From positions 1-64,000 of the forward strand of contig NZ_JAAFYZ010000027.1 in NCBI RefSeq assembly GCF_018274385.1: a DNA stretch of 64,000 nucleotides, written 5' to 3'. The DNA is from Catenulispora pinistramenti (GTDB lineage: Bacteria > Actinomycetota > Actinomycetes > Streptomycetales > Catenulisporaceae). Below are positions 1-8,223 of the stretch, piece by piece. Made by a program: the position numbers and the translations under genes. The notes beneath the pieces were generated by a model. That model made no database searches. It worked only from the letters and a program-made list of their open reading frames with translations, and was not told the DNA's origin. The stretch's first letter is position 1. Each line of letters begins with the position of its first letter.

Positions 1-622
1 GTCAAGTTCGCGCTATCACAAACCGCAGCTCACACGCATGACCGCAAGCGCGCGGACTTTACCCCCGGACACCGGTGCTGTACCCCCCGGGCTGACGACG
101 CGACCGAGGGGAACGGACCGCACCACCTCAGGGACCGCAGCCGCTGAGACTCACCCGGCCACCCTAGGGAACCGCGCTAGTTTCCCTGAGGTTGCCGAGG
201 CCCGCCGGAGGCCCGGCTCTTCATCACAGTTCTTGATCTTGTTCTTGACTGTGCTGTTGATCTTGTTCTTGATCTGGCCTGTGCCCTTGCCCGGACTTGC
301 TGGAGTTGAAGAGGCCTGAGGTGGGGCGGGGTTGTGAACGCGGAAACCGGCAGCCGACAAACACACCTACCACCACGAACCCCGAACCGGCACAACCATG
401 ACCGAAGGCCGTAAAAAGCATTTAAAACCCACACCCCAACCGCAACCCAGCCCACAAACTCCAGCCTCCGCAAGAAGACCCGAACCCCGAACCACCCAGT
501 CAAGACTTGCCGCACCCGGCACCCGGAACCCCGCCCCCCTCGCAGCCGAGGCCGCCAAGGCCGCCAAGGCCGCACCGACCATCGCAGCCACAAGAAGCAG
601 GGCAACGCTGCCCGCCACGGCA
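1..622. other. Left-edge region without a convincing gene
   Basis: No open frame here has a believable ribosome site together with a recognisable domain. The stretch holds an AT-rich direct repeat around 229-284, a short A-rich patch near 412-428 and alternating GGC/GCC runs around 545-575. A minus-strand frame at 367-618 would encode a hydrophobic N-terminus followed by low-complexity Gly/Val/Trp sequence; it may be a spurious frame. The region lies just downstream of the phosphodiester glycosidase gene and may hold its 3' untranslated region. Confidence 0.5.
229..284. repeat. AT-rich imperfect direct repeat
   Basis: Two close copies of a TTGATCTTGTTCTTGA-like unit are separated by about 18 bases, with a partial third half-unit at the left. 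The low GC stands out in an otherwise very GC-rich sequence. No coding role could be assigned. Confidence 0.6.
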
Positions 623-2515
623 CTAGCGACTGTATACGGCTACGAAGTCGCGTTCATCAGTCGAGTAATAACGCTGGGCGGTCCGGGCGAAGTCCAACAG
701 CTTCGTCGAGGCCGGCGGGTTCTGGCCCTTGCTGCTGTCGTAGGTCATGTAGGACACCCACTCCTGGTTGATGTCCAGTTCCATGCCGCGCACCGCGCCG
801 GCCCGCTGGAGCAGTTCGGCCAGGGTCCGGACGGACAGCGCCGGGCCGATCGCGTAGACCAGGTTGCCGTCGGCCGTTATGCCGATCCCGGAACGCCAGA
901 CGTAGTAGGCGTTCTTGACCGTCACGCCCCACAGCTTCTTGTCCTCGCTGTCCACGCTCGGGTTGACCTGGCCGTTGTCCACCAGTAGCTGGAGGTTCTG
1001 CCGGACGCCGACCACGTTCGGGTCCAGCTGGAAGCCGGCACCGGAGTTCCAGGACCCGATGTTGACCGTGCCGTCCTTGTAGAACACCTCCGAGGCCTGG
1101 CCCGGGACCAGCGTGCCGTAGGTCTTGCCGTTGAGGTAGAAGCCGCCGTGCGCGTCGTTCGGGCTGAGGAGGAAGGCCCCGTTCCAGGTGGCGATCAGGT
1201 TCTTGAACTGGTCGCCGGCCAGGTGGTCGGTCTGGTTGTAGCCGGCGGTGCCGGGCTGCTGGGAGCCGGGGTGCAGGATGAAGCTGGCGTGCTTCTGGTC
1301 CATGTACGCCACCGCCGACAGGTACTCCAGGTGCTGGGGGTCCGAGCGCAGCTTCGCGGTCTGGATCACCGGCACGCCGTTCACCACGACCGTGGGCTGC
1401 CAGACGCCCTCGCCCGGCGCCGGGTTCGGCACGAACGGCTTCATCGGCGGCAGGTCGTGCTGGCCCTGGGCCAGGGTCGGCGTCGCCGACGGCGGTGCGA
1501 GGTCGGCCAGCTGCGAGGGGGACAGGCCGCCGCCGGTCTTCGGCTTGTTGCTCTGGTACTGCTGGTTCTCCAGCCAGGTGACGGCCCAGCCCATGTCGTG
1601 CCCGCGGGCCCACTCGGCGATCCGGGCCTGGTTGCTCATGTTGCCCGGGGCGCTCAGCGCGCCGTAGAGCGAGTAGCTGGTCAGGAAGACGAGCACGGCC
1701 AGCACGCCGGCGACGCCACGCCGGATGATCTTGCGGCGCCGGCGCTGGGCCGGGGTGAGCCGGTCCCGGCGGCGGGCCTTCGCGCGGCGGCGGGACCGGC
1801 CGGGCTCCTCGGCTTCGACGGCGTCGCCCTCGGGGCTCTCGTCCTCGCCGTAGCCGTCGCTGCGACTGTCCTGGAAGCTCGACGAGTACTCGGTGTCGCC
1901 GGGGCCGCCGCCGTACTCGCCGCCCCGCGCCCGCTGGCCCGGCACCGGGGCCGGGCGCAGATCCTCAGGGTTTTGAGGTACCCGGCGACGGGTGCCGCGC
2001 GGGACGTGGGTCTCGTCCAGCGCCCGCATGTCCTGGGCCGCGCCGTCCAGCCGCTGGTAACTCGGGTTCTGCTGATAACTGGGATTCTGCTGCTGACCCG
2101 GGTGCGGCTGGAAGCTCGGACTCTGCTGGTAGCTCGGCGCCTGCTGCGCGTGCCCGGCCTGGTAGCCCGGCTGCTGCTGCTGCCGGCCGGGCTGCTGATA
2201 GTCGGGCTGCTGATAGTCGGGCTGGGGGTACTCAGGCTGCTGGTAACCCGGATTCGGCTGATGGCTCGGGTGGCGGGGGTCCCGCTGCTGCTGGGCGCGG
2301 GGGTCGCGGCCCTGCGGGTACTGCGGGGCCTGCGGCGCGGAGTAGTCGTCCCACGGCGTCCGTGGCTCTACGGCGGGCCCCTGACGGGGGTCCTGAGGGG
2401 GCCTGGGACGCGGTACCTCACGGCCGCGGGGCGGTCCCTGCGGCCGGTCCGGCCGCGGAGGTACCCCGCGTCCCGGATAGCCGTCGCCGGTCCTTCCCGT
2501 CGGTGCCGGTGTCAT
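623..2515 (-). CDS. Membrane-anchored phosphodiester glycosidase family protein
   Basis: This 630-residue protein has a long cytoplasmic N-terminus (about 1-255) very rich in Pro, Gln, Tyr and Arg with tandem YQQP/DYQQP-type repeats. A basic stretch and one transmembrane helix follow at about 264-285, then an extracellular part. The C-terminal 250 residues look like the phosphodiester glycosidase (NAGPA, DUF2233) domain: GGFYLNGKTYG, a GIGITADGNLVYA strand pair and a late GMELDINQEW motif. Family members remove sugar-phosphodiester groups or trim exopolysaccharide; the substrate here is unknown. The ATG start lies 150 bases after the upstream GlxA-type gene. The N-terminal tail is a low-complexity extension not needed for catalysis. 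Confidence 0.8.
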   Translation of the reverse strand: MTPAPTGRTGDGYPGRGVPPRPDRPQGPPRGREVPRPRPPQDPRQGPAVEPRTPWDDYSAPQAPQYPQGRDPRAQQQRDPRHPSHQPNPGYQQPEYPQPDYQQPDYQQPGRQQQQPGYQAGHAQQAPSYQQSPSFQPHPGQQQNPSYQQNPSYQRLDGAAQDMRALDETHVPRGTRRRVPQNPEDLRPAPVPGQRARGGEYGGGPGDTEYSSSFQDSRSDGYGEDESPEGDAVEAEEPGRSRRRAKARRRDRLTPAQRRRRKIIRRGVAGVLAVLVFLTSYSLYGALSAPGNMSNQARIAEWARGHDMGWAVTWLENQQYQSNKPKTGGGLSPSQLADLAPPSATPTLAQGQHDLPPMKPFVPNPAPGEGVWQPTVVVNGVPVIQTAKLRSDPQHLEYLSAVAYMDQKHASFILHPGSQQPGTAGYNQTDHLAGDQFKNLIATWNGAFLLSPNDAHGGFYLNGKTYGTLVPGQASEVFYKDGTVNIGSWNSGAGFQLDPNVVGVRQNLQLLVDNGQVNPSVDSEDKKLWGVTVKNAYYVWRSGIGITADGNLVYAIGPALSVRTLAELLQRAGAVRGMELDINQEWVSYMTYDSSKGQNPPASTKLLDFARTAQRYYSTDERDFVAVYSR

Positions 2516-2665
2516 CCACGATCCTCTCAGTCCGGTCCCCGATCCAGCCTCAGAGTATGGCCATTCATTGATGGGTACCGCCAGCTTGCCTGTTTTCCCC
2601 TGCGGTTCTCAGACGTCCAAGGGGGGTGGGGCGGTTGCGGAGCAAGGGGATGAAAGTGACGTGTG

Positions 2666-3571
2666 CTACATCACGCGCGAACGGAGCCGGCGCAGCATGC
2701 GGGCGTCGGCGAAGCCCACCGCGTGCGCCGCGGCCTCGACCGTCGCGCCGTGGCCGATCAGGTGCTGGGCCCGTTCCAGGCGCAGGGTCTGCTGGTAACG
2801 CAATGGGGTCATACCGGTGCTCTCCACGAACTGCCGGGTCAGCGTCCGCTCGCTGACGCCGCCGGCCCGCGCCAGTTCCGCGAGCCGCAGCGGCTCGGCG
2901 TAGTCCGCGTCGATCCGGTCCTGCGCGCGGTGCACGGCGTCGCGCAGATGCCAGCGGTGCCGGAGCATCGCGCTGTCTTGCGACTCCTCGCCGGAGCGGC
3001 GCGCGTAGACCACCATGTCCCGGGCGACGCGGGCGGCGGCGGCCGGGCCGTGCTGTTCGGCGACCAGGTGCAGCGCCAGGTCGATGCCGCTGGCGATGCC
3101 CGCCGAGGTGATCACCCGGTCGTCGGCGACGTAGACCACGTCGCGCTCGACCCGGGCCTTCGGATAGCGCACGGCCAGTTCGTCCTGGAGGTCGTGATGG
3201 GTGGTGCAGCGCCGGCCGTCCAGCAGTCCGGCCTGCCCGAGCACGTCGGCGCCGGAGCAGACGCTGGCCACGGTGCCCCCGGCGGCGTGGTGCGCGACCA
3301 GCCGGCCCAGCAGCTCCCGGCCCGGGCGCGGGCCGCCCTTGAGCATGGGGGAGCGCCAGCCCGGGACCAGGACGAGGTCGGCCGGTCCGGCGCCGGGCCA
3401 CTCGGTCTCGGCGCGCAGCCGGACGCCCTGCGCGGTGACGATGTCTTCCTGCTCGGCGACGTACCGCAGCGTGTACGGATACCCGTGATCATCAGCGGTG
3501 GAGAACACCTGGGCCGGACCGGACAGGTCCAGCAGGTGCAGCCGCGGGATGAGCAGGAAGACGACCTTCAC
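2666..3571 (-). CDS. GlxA-family transcriptional regulator (DJ-1/PfpI plus AraC HTH)
   Basis: This 301-residue protein has an N-terminal DJ-1/PfpI-like domain (about 1-180) with a nucleophile-elbow cysteine, Cys105, in ASVCSGADVLG. A C-terminal AraC-type DNA-binding domain (about 205-300) carries the typical LAELARAGGVSERTLTRQF and TGMTPLRYQ segments. Such proteins are intracellular transcription activators whose DJ-1 domain probably senses a small molecule. The gene starts 12 bases after the isochorismatase-family gene, so the two form an operon, a pairing common in actinobacteria. The C-terminus ends about 20 residues earlier than usual: after GFADARMLRR the GVSPxxYRRxF ending is missing, so the second helix-turn-helix unit is shortened. 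Confidence 0.85.
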   Translation of the reverse strand: MKVVFLLIPRLHLLDLSGPAQVFSTADDHGYPYTLRYVAEQEDIVTAQGVRLRAETEWPGAGPADLVLVPGWRSPMLKGGPRPGRELLGRLVAHHAAGGTVASVCSGADVLGQAGLLDGRRCTTHHDLQDELAVRYPKARVERDVVYVADDRVITSAGIASGIDLALHLVAEQHGPAAAARVARDMVVYARRSGEESQDSAMLRHRWHLRDAVHRAQDRIDADYAEPLRLAELARAGGVSERTLTRQFVESTGMTPLRYQQTLRLERAQHLIGHGATVEAAAHAVGFADARMLRRLRSRVM

Positions 3572-3583
3572 AATCCGGTCAGC

Positions 3584-4195
3584 CTAGACGATCGCCGCCG
3601 GAACGCCCGAACCGACCACCTGGTCCACGGTCGCCACGGTCGCGAAGCGCCCGCTGAGCGCGAAGACCGTGCGCTCCACGACCGCCGAGGCCGGCAGCGT
3701 GCGGGGGTCGGCGGCGATCTGCTCCGGGGTCAGGCCGTCCGGCGCGTCCGGGTGCGCGATCGGGTTGGTGGCGGTCGCGTCGATCACGAAGGTCACCTGG
3801 TAGCCCAGGTCGGAGCCCAGGCGCGCGGTGGTCTCGCAGCACTGCTCGGTGCGGATGCCGCAGATCGCCAGCTCGCCGATGCCGTGTTCGGTGAGCAGTT
3901 GCTGCAGGTTGGTGGTGGTGAAGGCGTTGTGCGAGGTCTTGCGCAGCTGCGGCTCGCCGGCCGCCGGGGCGCGCAGGCCGTCCAGGTAGCGGACGTGGCC
4001 GGACTCGGGGTCGAAGGCGCCGCCGGTGCCCGGTTCCTGGTGCAGGACCCAGACCACCAGGTCGTCGCGGTCGCGGGCGTGGTCCACCAGGCGGTTGACG
4101 TCGTCGGCGATATCGGGGTTGTCGATCAGTCGCCAGAGGGGCCGGGAGCGGAAGGACTCCTGGACGTCGATGACGATGAGAGCGCGCTGTGTCAT
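3584..4195 (-). CDS. Isochorismatase-family cysteine hydrolase
   Basis: This 203-residue cytosolic hydrolase is of normal length for the family. The catalytic triad is visible: Asp10 in VIDVQ, Lys86 in LRKTSHNAF and the nucleophilic Cys119 in GIRTEQCCETT. Relatives include nicotinamidases, N-carbamoyl-amide hydrolases and isochorismatases; nothing here fixes the substrate. It is first in a two-gene minus-strand operon with the GlxA-type regulator and is transcribed divergently from the sugar ABC importer across a 334-base regulatory gap. The ATG start gives the conserved MTQRALIVIDVQ opening. The likely role is removal or use of a small amide under control of the adjacent regulator. Confidence 0.88.
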   Translation of the reverse strand: MTQRALIVIDVQESFRSRPLWRLIDNPDIADDVNRLVDHARDRDDLVVWVLHQEPGTGGAFDPESGHVRYLDGLRAPAAGEPQLRKTSHNAFTTTNLQQLLTEHGIGELAICGIRTEQCCETTARLGSDLGYQVTFVIDATATNPIAHPDAPDGLTPEQIAADPRTLPASAVVERTVFALSGRFATVATVDQVVGSGVPAAIV

Positions 4196-4412
4196 GTCCT
4201 GAGCATCGTCGCCGGACCGTGGTCGGCGGCAGGCCGGTTCCGGCCCGGATGCGGAACGATCCGGTCATCGCGGTGGAAGTCGCCGGCCGGCCGGTCCGCA
4301 CGCCGGCCAACATCTGCGGCTCAACAGTGGTTCATTCTGAAGACGCTTTCAACCCCTTGATTACGCCCGGATTGATCCGGTTCTGTCCTGATTCCGAGAT
4401 GACGGTTCGATA

Positions 4413-4428
4413 ACTGGTCTATACCTGA
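4413..4428. promoter_or_regulatory. DasR/NagR-like operator, copy 1
   Basis: The site reads ACTGGTCTATACCTGA and contains the GGTCTATACC core. It resembles the DasR site of Streptomyces (A-C/G-TGGTCTAGACCA) and the Bacillus NagR site (TGGTATAGACC on the other strand), both bound by HutC-subfamily GntR regulators that respond to amino-sugar phosphates. It lies about 100 bases before the sugar-binding lipoprotein gene. Confidence 0.65.
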
Positions 4429-4434
4429 CGACCA

Positions 4435-4450
4435 TCTGGTCTATACCGCT
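4435..4450. promoter_or_regulatory. DasR/NagR-like operator, copy 2
   Basis: The site reads TCTGGTCTATACCGCT, with the same CTGGTCTATACC core as copy 1. The two copies start exactly 22 bases apart, about two helical turns, so two regulator dimers could bind the same face. The downstream TGATTAG element near 4460 may be a -10 region. Regulator identity is inferred from the site only; no such regulator gene is in the window. Confidence 0.65.
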
Positions 4451-4529
4451 GACCGAAACCTGATTAGCGTGTCCCAGCGTCACGACCCGCTGTCCCCAAC
4501 CCTCACCCTCCGACAAAGGTGGAACCCAG

Positions 4530-5813
4530 GTGAAGCGTCTCGCCACCCTCGCCGCGACCGGTCTGGCCGCGTCCCTCGTCCTTTCGGCGTGCTCCTCCAG
4601 CAAGTCCTCGGGGGGCTCGTCGTCCTCGGACTCCTCCAAGCCGGTGACCATCACCCTGCTCGCCCCGAACTACGGCAGCGGCACCGCTGACGACAGCAAG
4701 AACTACTGGGGCGACATCATCACCGCCTTCGAGGCCAAGTACCCGAACGTCAAGGTCCAGCTGCAGGAGGCGACCTGGGACAACCTGGCCACCAAGCTGA
4801 CCACGGCGCTGCAGAACAACGACGCCCCGGACCTGTTCGAGGGCGGCGGCTACGCCGACGTCGCGGCCCAGGGCCTGCTGTACAAGGCCTCGGACATCGT
4901 CTCCCCGCAGACCCTGAGCAACCTGATCCCGCACGTGGCCCAGCTCGGCCAGACCAAGGGACAGGACGGCCAGCAGGCCCAGTACGGCATCCCGTTCACC
5001 ACCTCCACCCGCGCCTTCTTCTACAACACCCAGCTCTTCCAGCAGGCCGGCATCACCACGGCCCCCCAGACCTGGGCCGACATCGCCACCGACGCGGCGA
5101 AGATCAAGGCGCTCGGCAAGACCGGCTTCGGGCTGCCCCTGGGCTCGGAGGAGGCGCAGGCCGAGACCTACCTGTGGACGCTGGGCAACGGCGGCGGCTA
5201 CAAGGACGCCTCGGGCAAGTGGGACATCAACTCCCCGCAGAACATCGAGACCTTCCAGTGGCTGACCAACAACCTGGTCAAGCCGGGCCTGACCGAGCCG
5301 GACCCGGGCACCAAGGACCGCACGGACCTGTGGAAGGACTTCGCGGCCGGCAACATCGGGATGATCAACGGCTCCCCGGCGCTGCTGCCGATCCTCAAGG
5401 AGGGCACCATCGGCAGCAACTTCAAGTCCTCGCCGATCCCCGGCAAGACCGGCACGCTGAGCACCCCGCTGGGCGTCGCGGACTTCATCGAGGCCTTCAA
5501 CAGCCACCCGGACCACAAGACCGCGATCGGCGAGTTCCTGGACTTCGCGCTGCAGAAGCAGTACCAGGAGAAGTTCGACAACCTCTACGACCTGCTGCCG
5601 GCCACCCAGGACGCGGCCGCCGACCTGTCGGCGTCCAACCCGGCCCTGAAGCCCTTCATCGACGCGCTGCCCACGGCCGCCTGGTACCCGAGCTCGGACC
5701 CGAACTGGGACCCGGCCTCGCAGAAGGTCAAGGACATCGTCGGCAAGGCCGTGACCTCGGACCCGAAGGGCGTCCTGGACCAGATCCAGGCCGTCGCGAC
5801 GGCCAGCAACTAA
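4530..5813 (+). CDS. Sugar ABC transporter substrate-binding lipoprotein
   Basis: This 427-residue exported binding protein starts at GTG behind an AAAGGTGG ribosome site. The N-terminus is a lipoprotein signal with lipobox LVLSAC and lipidated Cys21, then a Ser/Lys-rich linker. The rest matches the SBP type 1 family for carbohydrates: early ITLLAPNYGSG, ITAFEAKYPNVKV and a YGIPFTTSTRAFFYNTQLF segment. It captures a sugar outside the membrane and hands it to the two permeases that follow. The tandem DasR/NagR-like operators suggest an amino-sugar or chito-oligosaccharide substrate, which is inference from the promoter and not from the protein. Confidence 0.92.
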   Translation: MKRLATLAATGLAASLVLSACSSSKSSGGSSSSDSSKPVTITLLAPNYGSGTADDSKNYWGDIITAFEAKYPNVKVQLQEATWDNLATKLTTALQNNDAPDLFEGGGYADVAAQGLLYKASDIVSPQTLSNLIPHVAQLGQTKGQDGQQAQYGIPFTTSTRAFFYNTQLFQQAGITTAPQTWADIATDAAKIKALGKTGFGLPLGSEEAQAETYLWTLGNGGGYKDASGKWDINSPQNIETFQWLTNNLVKPGLTEPDPGTKDRTDLWKDFAAGNIGMINGSPALLPILKEGTIGSNFKSSPIPGKTGTLSTPLGVADFIEAFNSHPDHKTAIGEFLDFALQKQYQEKFDNLYDLLPATQDAAADLSASNPALKPFIDALPTAAWYPSSDPNWDPASQKVKDIVGKAVTSDPKGVLDQIQAVATASN

Positions 5814-5836
5814 GGTCCCACGGGATACCGGTAGCT

Positions 5837-6775
5837 ATGACGACGCGCTCTGAGCGGGGCCGGCTCGGCCGGCCCCGCCCCGCCCGCGCCAGGTCGGTTC
5901 TGTCCGGCCTGGCCCCGCTGGCCTGGATCGGCCCGGCGATCGCGCTGATCGCCTTCGCCGTGCTGTGGCCGGTGGTGAAGATGGTCCAGTCCTCGACCAC
6001 CCACTGGTCCCGCTACGGCGTGAACCTGGGGTCCAACGGGACGGACAACTACAACAAGCTGTTCAAGGAGCAGGACCTGTCCGGTGTGCTGGAGCGCACC
6101 GGCATCTGGGTGGTCGTGGTCGTCACCTGCACGGTGGTGATCTCGCTGGGCGTCGCGCAGCTGTTCAACCAGAAGTTCCCGGGCCGCACCATCGCGCGCT
6201 GGGCGCTGATCGCCCCGTGGGCCGCCTCGGTGATGATGACCGCGATCATCTTCAAGTGGATGCTGTACCCGGGCTACGGGTTCATCAACATCATCCTGAA
6301 CGACCTGGGCCTGGTGGACCGCAACAGCACCACCGCGGACTGGCTCGGGCACTCCGGCTCCGGGTTCATGTGGGAGATGGCGGTCGCCATCTTCGTGTCG
6401 ATCCCGTTCACCAGCTACACGGTGATCGCCGGCCTGCAGACCGTCCCGGCCGAGGTGTACGAGGCGGCCAAGGTGGACGGCGCGAGCAAGGCCCGCACCT
6501 ACTTCTCGGTGACGCTGCCGCTGCTGCGCCCGGCGCTGCTGGTGGCCACGGTCATCAACGTGATGAACGTGTTCAACAGCTTCCCCATCATCTGGGAGAT
6601 GACCAAGGGCGGGCCGGGCTACGACACCGCGACCACCACGGTCTTCATGTGGATCCTCAAGGGCCAGAACATCGGCGAGTCCGCGGCCCTGTCGATGGTC
6701 AACTTCGCGCTGATCATCGTGATCGTCTTCGCCTTCCTCAAGGTGAGCAAGTGGAACAGTGAGGCCGACGCATGA
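5837..6775 (+). CDS. Sugar ABC transporter permease 1 (MalF/UgpA type)
   Basis: This 312-residue inner-membrane permease begins at ATG 5837, 23 bases after the lipoprotein gene; the open frame extends further upstream only as an antiparallel-style overlap. It has six predicted membrane segments, the first in LAWIGPAIALIAFAVLWPVV. The EAA loop that docks the ATPase lies at about 206-236 (EVYEAAKVDGAS followed by LPLLRPAL). It overlaps the next permease by four bases (ATGA), so translation is coupled. No ATPase gene is present; in actinomycetes a shared MsiK-type ATPase usually energises such importers. Confidence 0.92.
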   Translation: MTTRSERGRLGRPRPARARSVLSGLAPLAWIGPAIALIAFAVLWPVVKMVQSSTTHWSRYGVNLGSNGTDNYNKLFKEQDLSGVLERTGIWVVVVVTCTVVISLGVAQLFNQKFPGRTIARWALIAPWAASVMMTAIIFKWMLYPGYGFINIILNDLGLVDRNSTTADWLGHSGSGFMWEMAVAIFVSIPFTSYTVIAGLQTVPAEVYEAAKVDGASKARTYFSVTLPLLRPALLVATVINVMNVFNSFPIIWEMTKGGPGYDTATTTVFMWILKGQNIGESAALSMVNFALIIVIVFAFLKVSKWNSEADA

Positions 6776-7665
6776 CCGCGGTCACGACCTCCTCCCAGAC
6801 CTCGCGCCAGGATCGGGTTCCCAACCCCCCGAAGCCGCCGCGCGGCCTGCCGAGCGTCAGGAAGATCCTGATGGTCGGCGGCGCGTACCTGATCGCGCTG
6901 ATCTTCATCACCCCCTACCTGGAGATGCTCCTCACCGCGCTGCGGCCGGTGAAGGAGGACTCCGACCCGACGATCATCCCGAAGCACTTCCAGTGGTCGA
7001 ACTTCACCTCGGTGTTCTCCGGCGACTCCAGCTTCGGCACCAACATGCGCATCACCTTGGAAGTCGCCTTCGGCGCGACCTTCCTGGTGCTGCTGGTGGC
7101 CCTGCCGGCGGCCTACTACACGGCCCGCAAGCGCTTCCGAGGCCGCAAGGCGTTCCTGTTCCTGGTCCTGGTCACGCAGATGTTCCAGCCCACCGCCATG
7201 GTGGTCGGCATCTACGGCGAGATGCGCGACCTGAACATGATCAACTCGGTCTGGGCCCTGATCATCGTGGACGCCGGCTTCAACCTGGCCTTCGCGGTCT
7301 GGATCCTGTCGGCGTACTTCTCGGCCATCCCGGTCGAACTGGAACAGGCGGCGATGATCGACGGGGCGACCCGCTTCGGCGCCTTCCGCCGCGTCACCAT
7401 CCCGCTGGCGATGCCGGGCATCGTGACCGCGCTGATCTTCACCTTCATCGCGGCCTGGAACGAGTTCATCGTCGCCCTGACCCTGACCACCAGTCCGGAC
7501 AAGGCACCACTGTCAGTGGCGGTGGACAACTACATCGGCCAGTACACGGTGGACTACGGCCACTTGTTCGCCAGTACGGTCATCGCGACCATCCCGGTGA
7601 TCGTGCTGTTCGGCCTGATCGAGCGCAAGGTCGTCGACGGCCTGACAGCAGGCTCGATCAAGTAG
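6772..7665 (+). CDS. Sugar ABC transporter permease 2 (MalG/UgpE type)
   Basis: This 297-residue permease pairs with the preceding one. Membrane segments include YLIALIFITPYLEMLLTAL near residue 45. The EAA loop is at about 189-218 (ELEQAAMIDGAT followed by IPLAMPGIV). The start ATG overlaps the stop of permease 1 in ATGA. It ends the three-gene operon, and a strong hairpin terminator lies about 50 bases downstream. The transported sugar is unknown; the operon promoter suggests control by a HutC-type GntR regulator. Confidence 0.92.
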   Translation: MTAVTTSSQTSRQDRVPNPPKPPRGLPSVRKILMVGGAYLIALIFITPYLEMLLTALRPVKEDSDPTIIPKHFQWSNFTSVFSGDSSFGTNMRITLEVAFGATFLVLLVALPAAYYTARKRFRGRKAFLFLVLVTQMFQPTAMVVGIYGEMRDLNMINSVWALIIVDAGFNLAFAVWILSAYFSAIPVELEQAAMIDGATRFGAFRRVTIPLAMPGIVTALIFTFIAAWNEFIVALTLTTSPDKAPLSVAVDNYIGQYTVDYGHLFASTVIATIPVIVLFGLIERKVVDGLTAGSIK

Positions 7666-7715
7666 CACGACGCGCCCGATAAGGGGTCGCCCCGATAAGG
7701 GCTACTGGCCTGACA

Positions 7716-7754
7716 GAGCCCGCTGACGCATTCCTGAGCCGCGTCGGCGGGCTC
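7716..7754 (+). terminator. Hairpin terminator after the sugar importer operon
   Basis: The stem pairs GAGCCCGC-t-GACGC with GCGTC-g-GCGGGCTC around an 11-base loop. No U-tract follows, as is usual in high-GC actinobacteria. It lies 50 bases after the second permease, behind a duplicated CCCGATAAGGG motif. Confidence 0.65.
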
Positions 7755-7789
7755 CTCAGCGCACGGCCCGAAACACCGCCCCACGCCGC

Positions 7790-7823
7790 GATGATCTGCG
7801 GGTGCTGAAATCCGCAGATCATC
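7790..7823. terminator. Second perfect inverted repeat downstream of the importer
   Basis: Arms GATGATCTGCGG and CCGCAGATCATC (12 bp, perfect) flank a 10-base loop. It may be a back-up terminator or an operator; no U-tract is present. Confidence 0.5.
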
Positions 7824-8223
7824 ACGGAGCGGAACCGGCTCCCGACAGGCCGGGGGGCAACCTGCCGGAAACCTGCTACCAGGAGGCAGCGACCGGCGAC
7901 GGCGCGCTCGCGGAGGGCAGGAACGCGGGCTACGCCGGGGCCGGGGGCCGCTTAATATTTGTATCGGCAGATCCGGCGGGGAGCTTTAGGGTTCTGCTTT
8001 ACTTTTTTTCGCAGGGCCCGGCAGCCGCGGCTTCTTCATCAAGATACTGATTCAGTGCGACAGCCTGGCCGGACCGTGGCCCCCCGGCTCAGGACCGGTC
8101 CTGACGACTCACCTCTAAGGTCGCCCGCGTAGGCAGACGACATCGGCATCCTGTTCTGCTTCGCGGCGGTTCGGGCTCTTCCCCTCACCGCACGGCGAGG
8201 ATGCCGGCTTTACCGAGAGGTGG
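7824..8223. other. Intergenic stretch with AT-rich patches
   Basis: This is the rest of the 558-base gap between the sugar importer and the anchored exported protein. It contains AT-rich patches (CTTAATATTTG near 7951 and a T-run near 8003) that could hold the promoter of the downstream gene. A plus-strand frame at 7802-8050 has no recognisable domain or ribosome site and is not called as a gene. I recognise no riboswitch consensus here. Confidence 0.4.

Noticed and set aside
398-988. Plus-strand frame antiparallel to the phosphodiester glycosidase gene
   Set aside because: Arg/Ala/Pro-rich without domain, explained as an antisense shadow of the real gene.
7802-8050. An 82-residue frame in the long gap after the first importer
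   Set aside because: No ribosome site, no domain, and it begins inside a hairpin loop.
7824-8223. A riboswitch (cobalamin or c-di-AMP type) in the AT-rich gap
   Set aside because: No box sequences of the known classes could be found.
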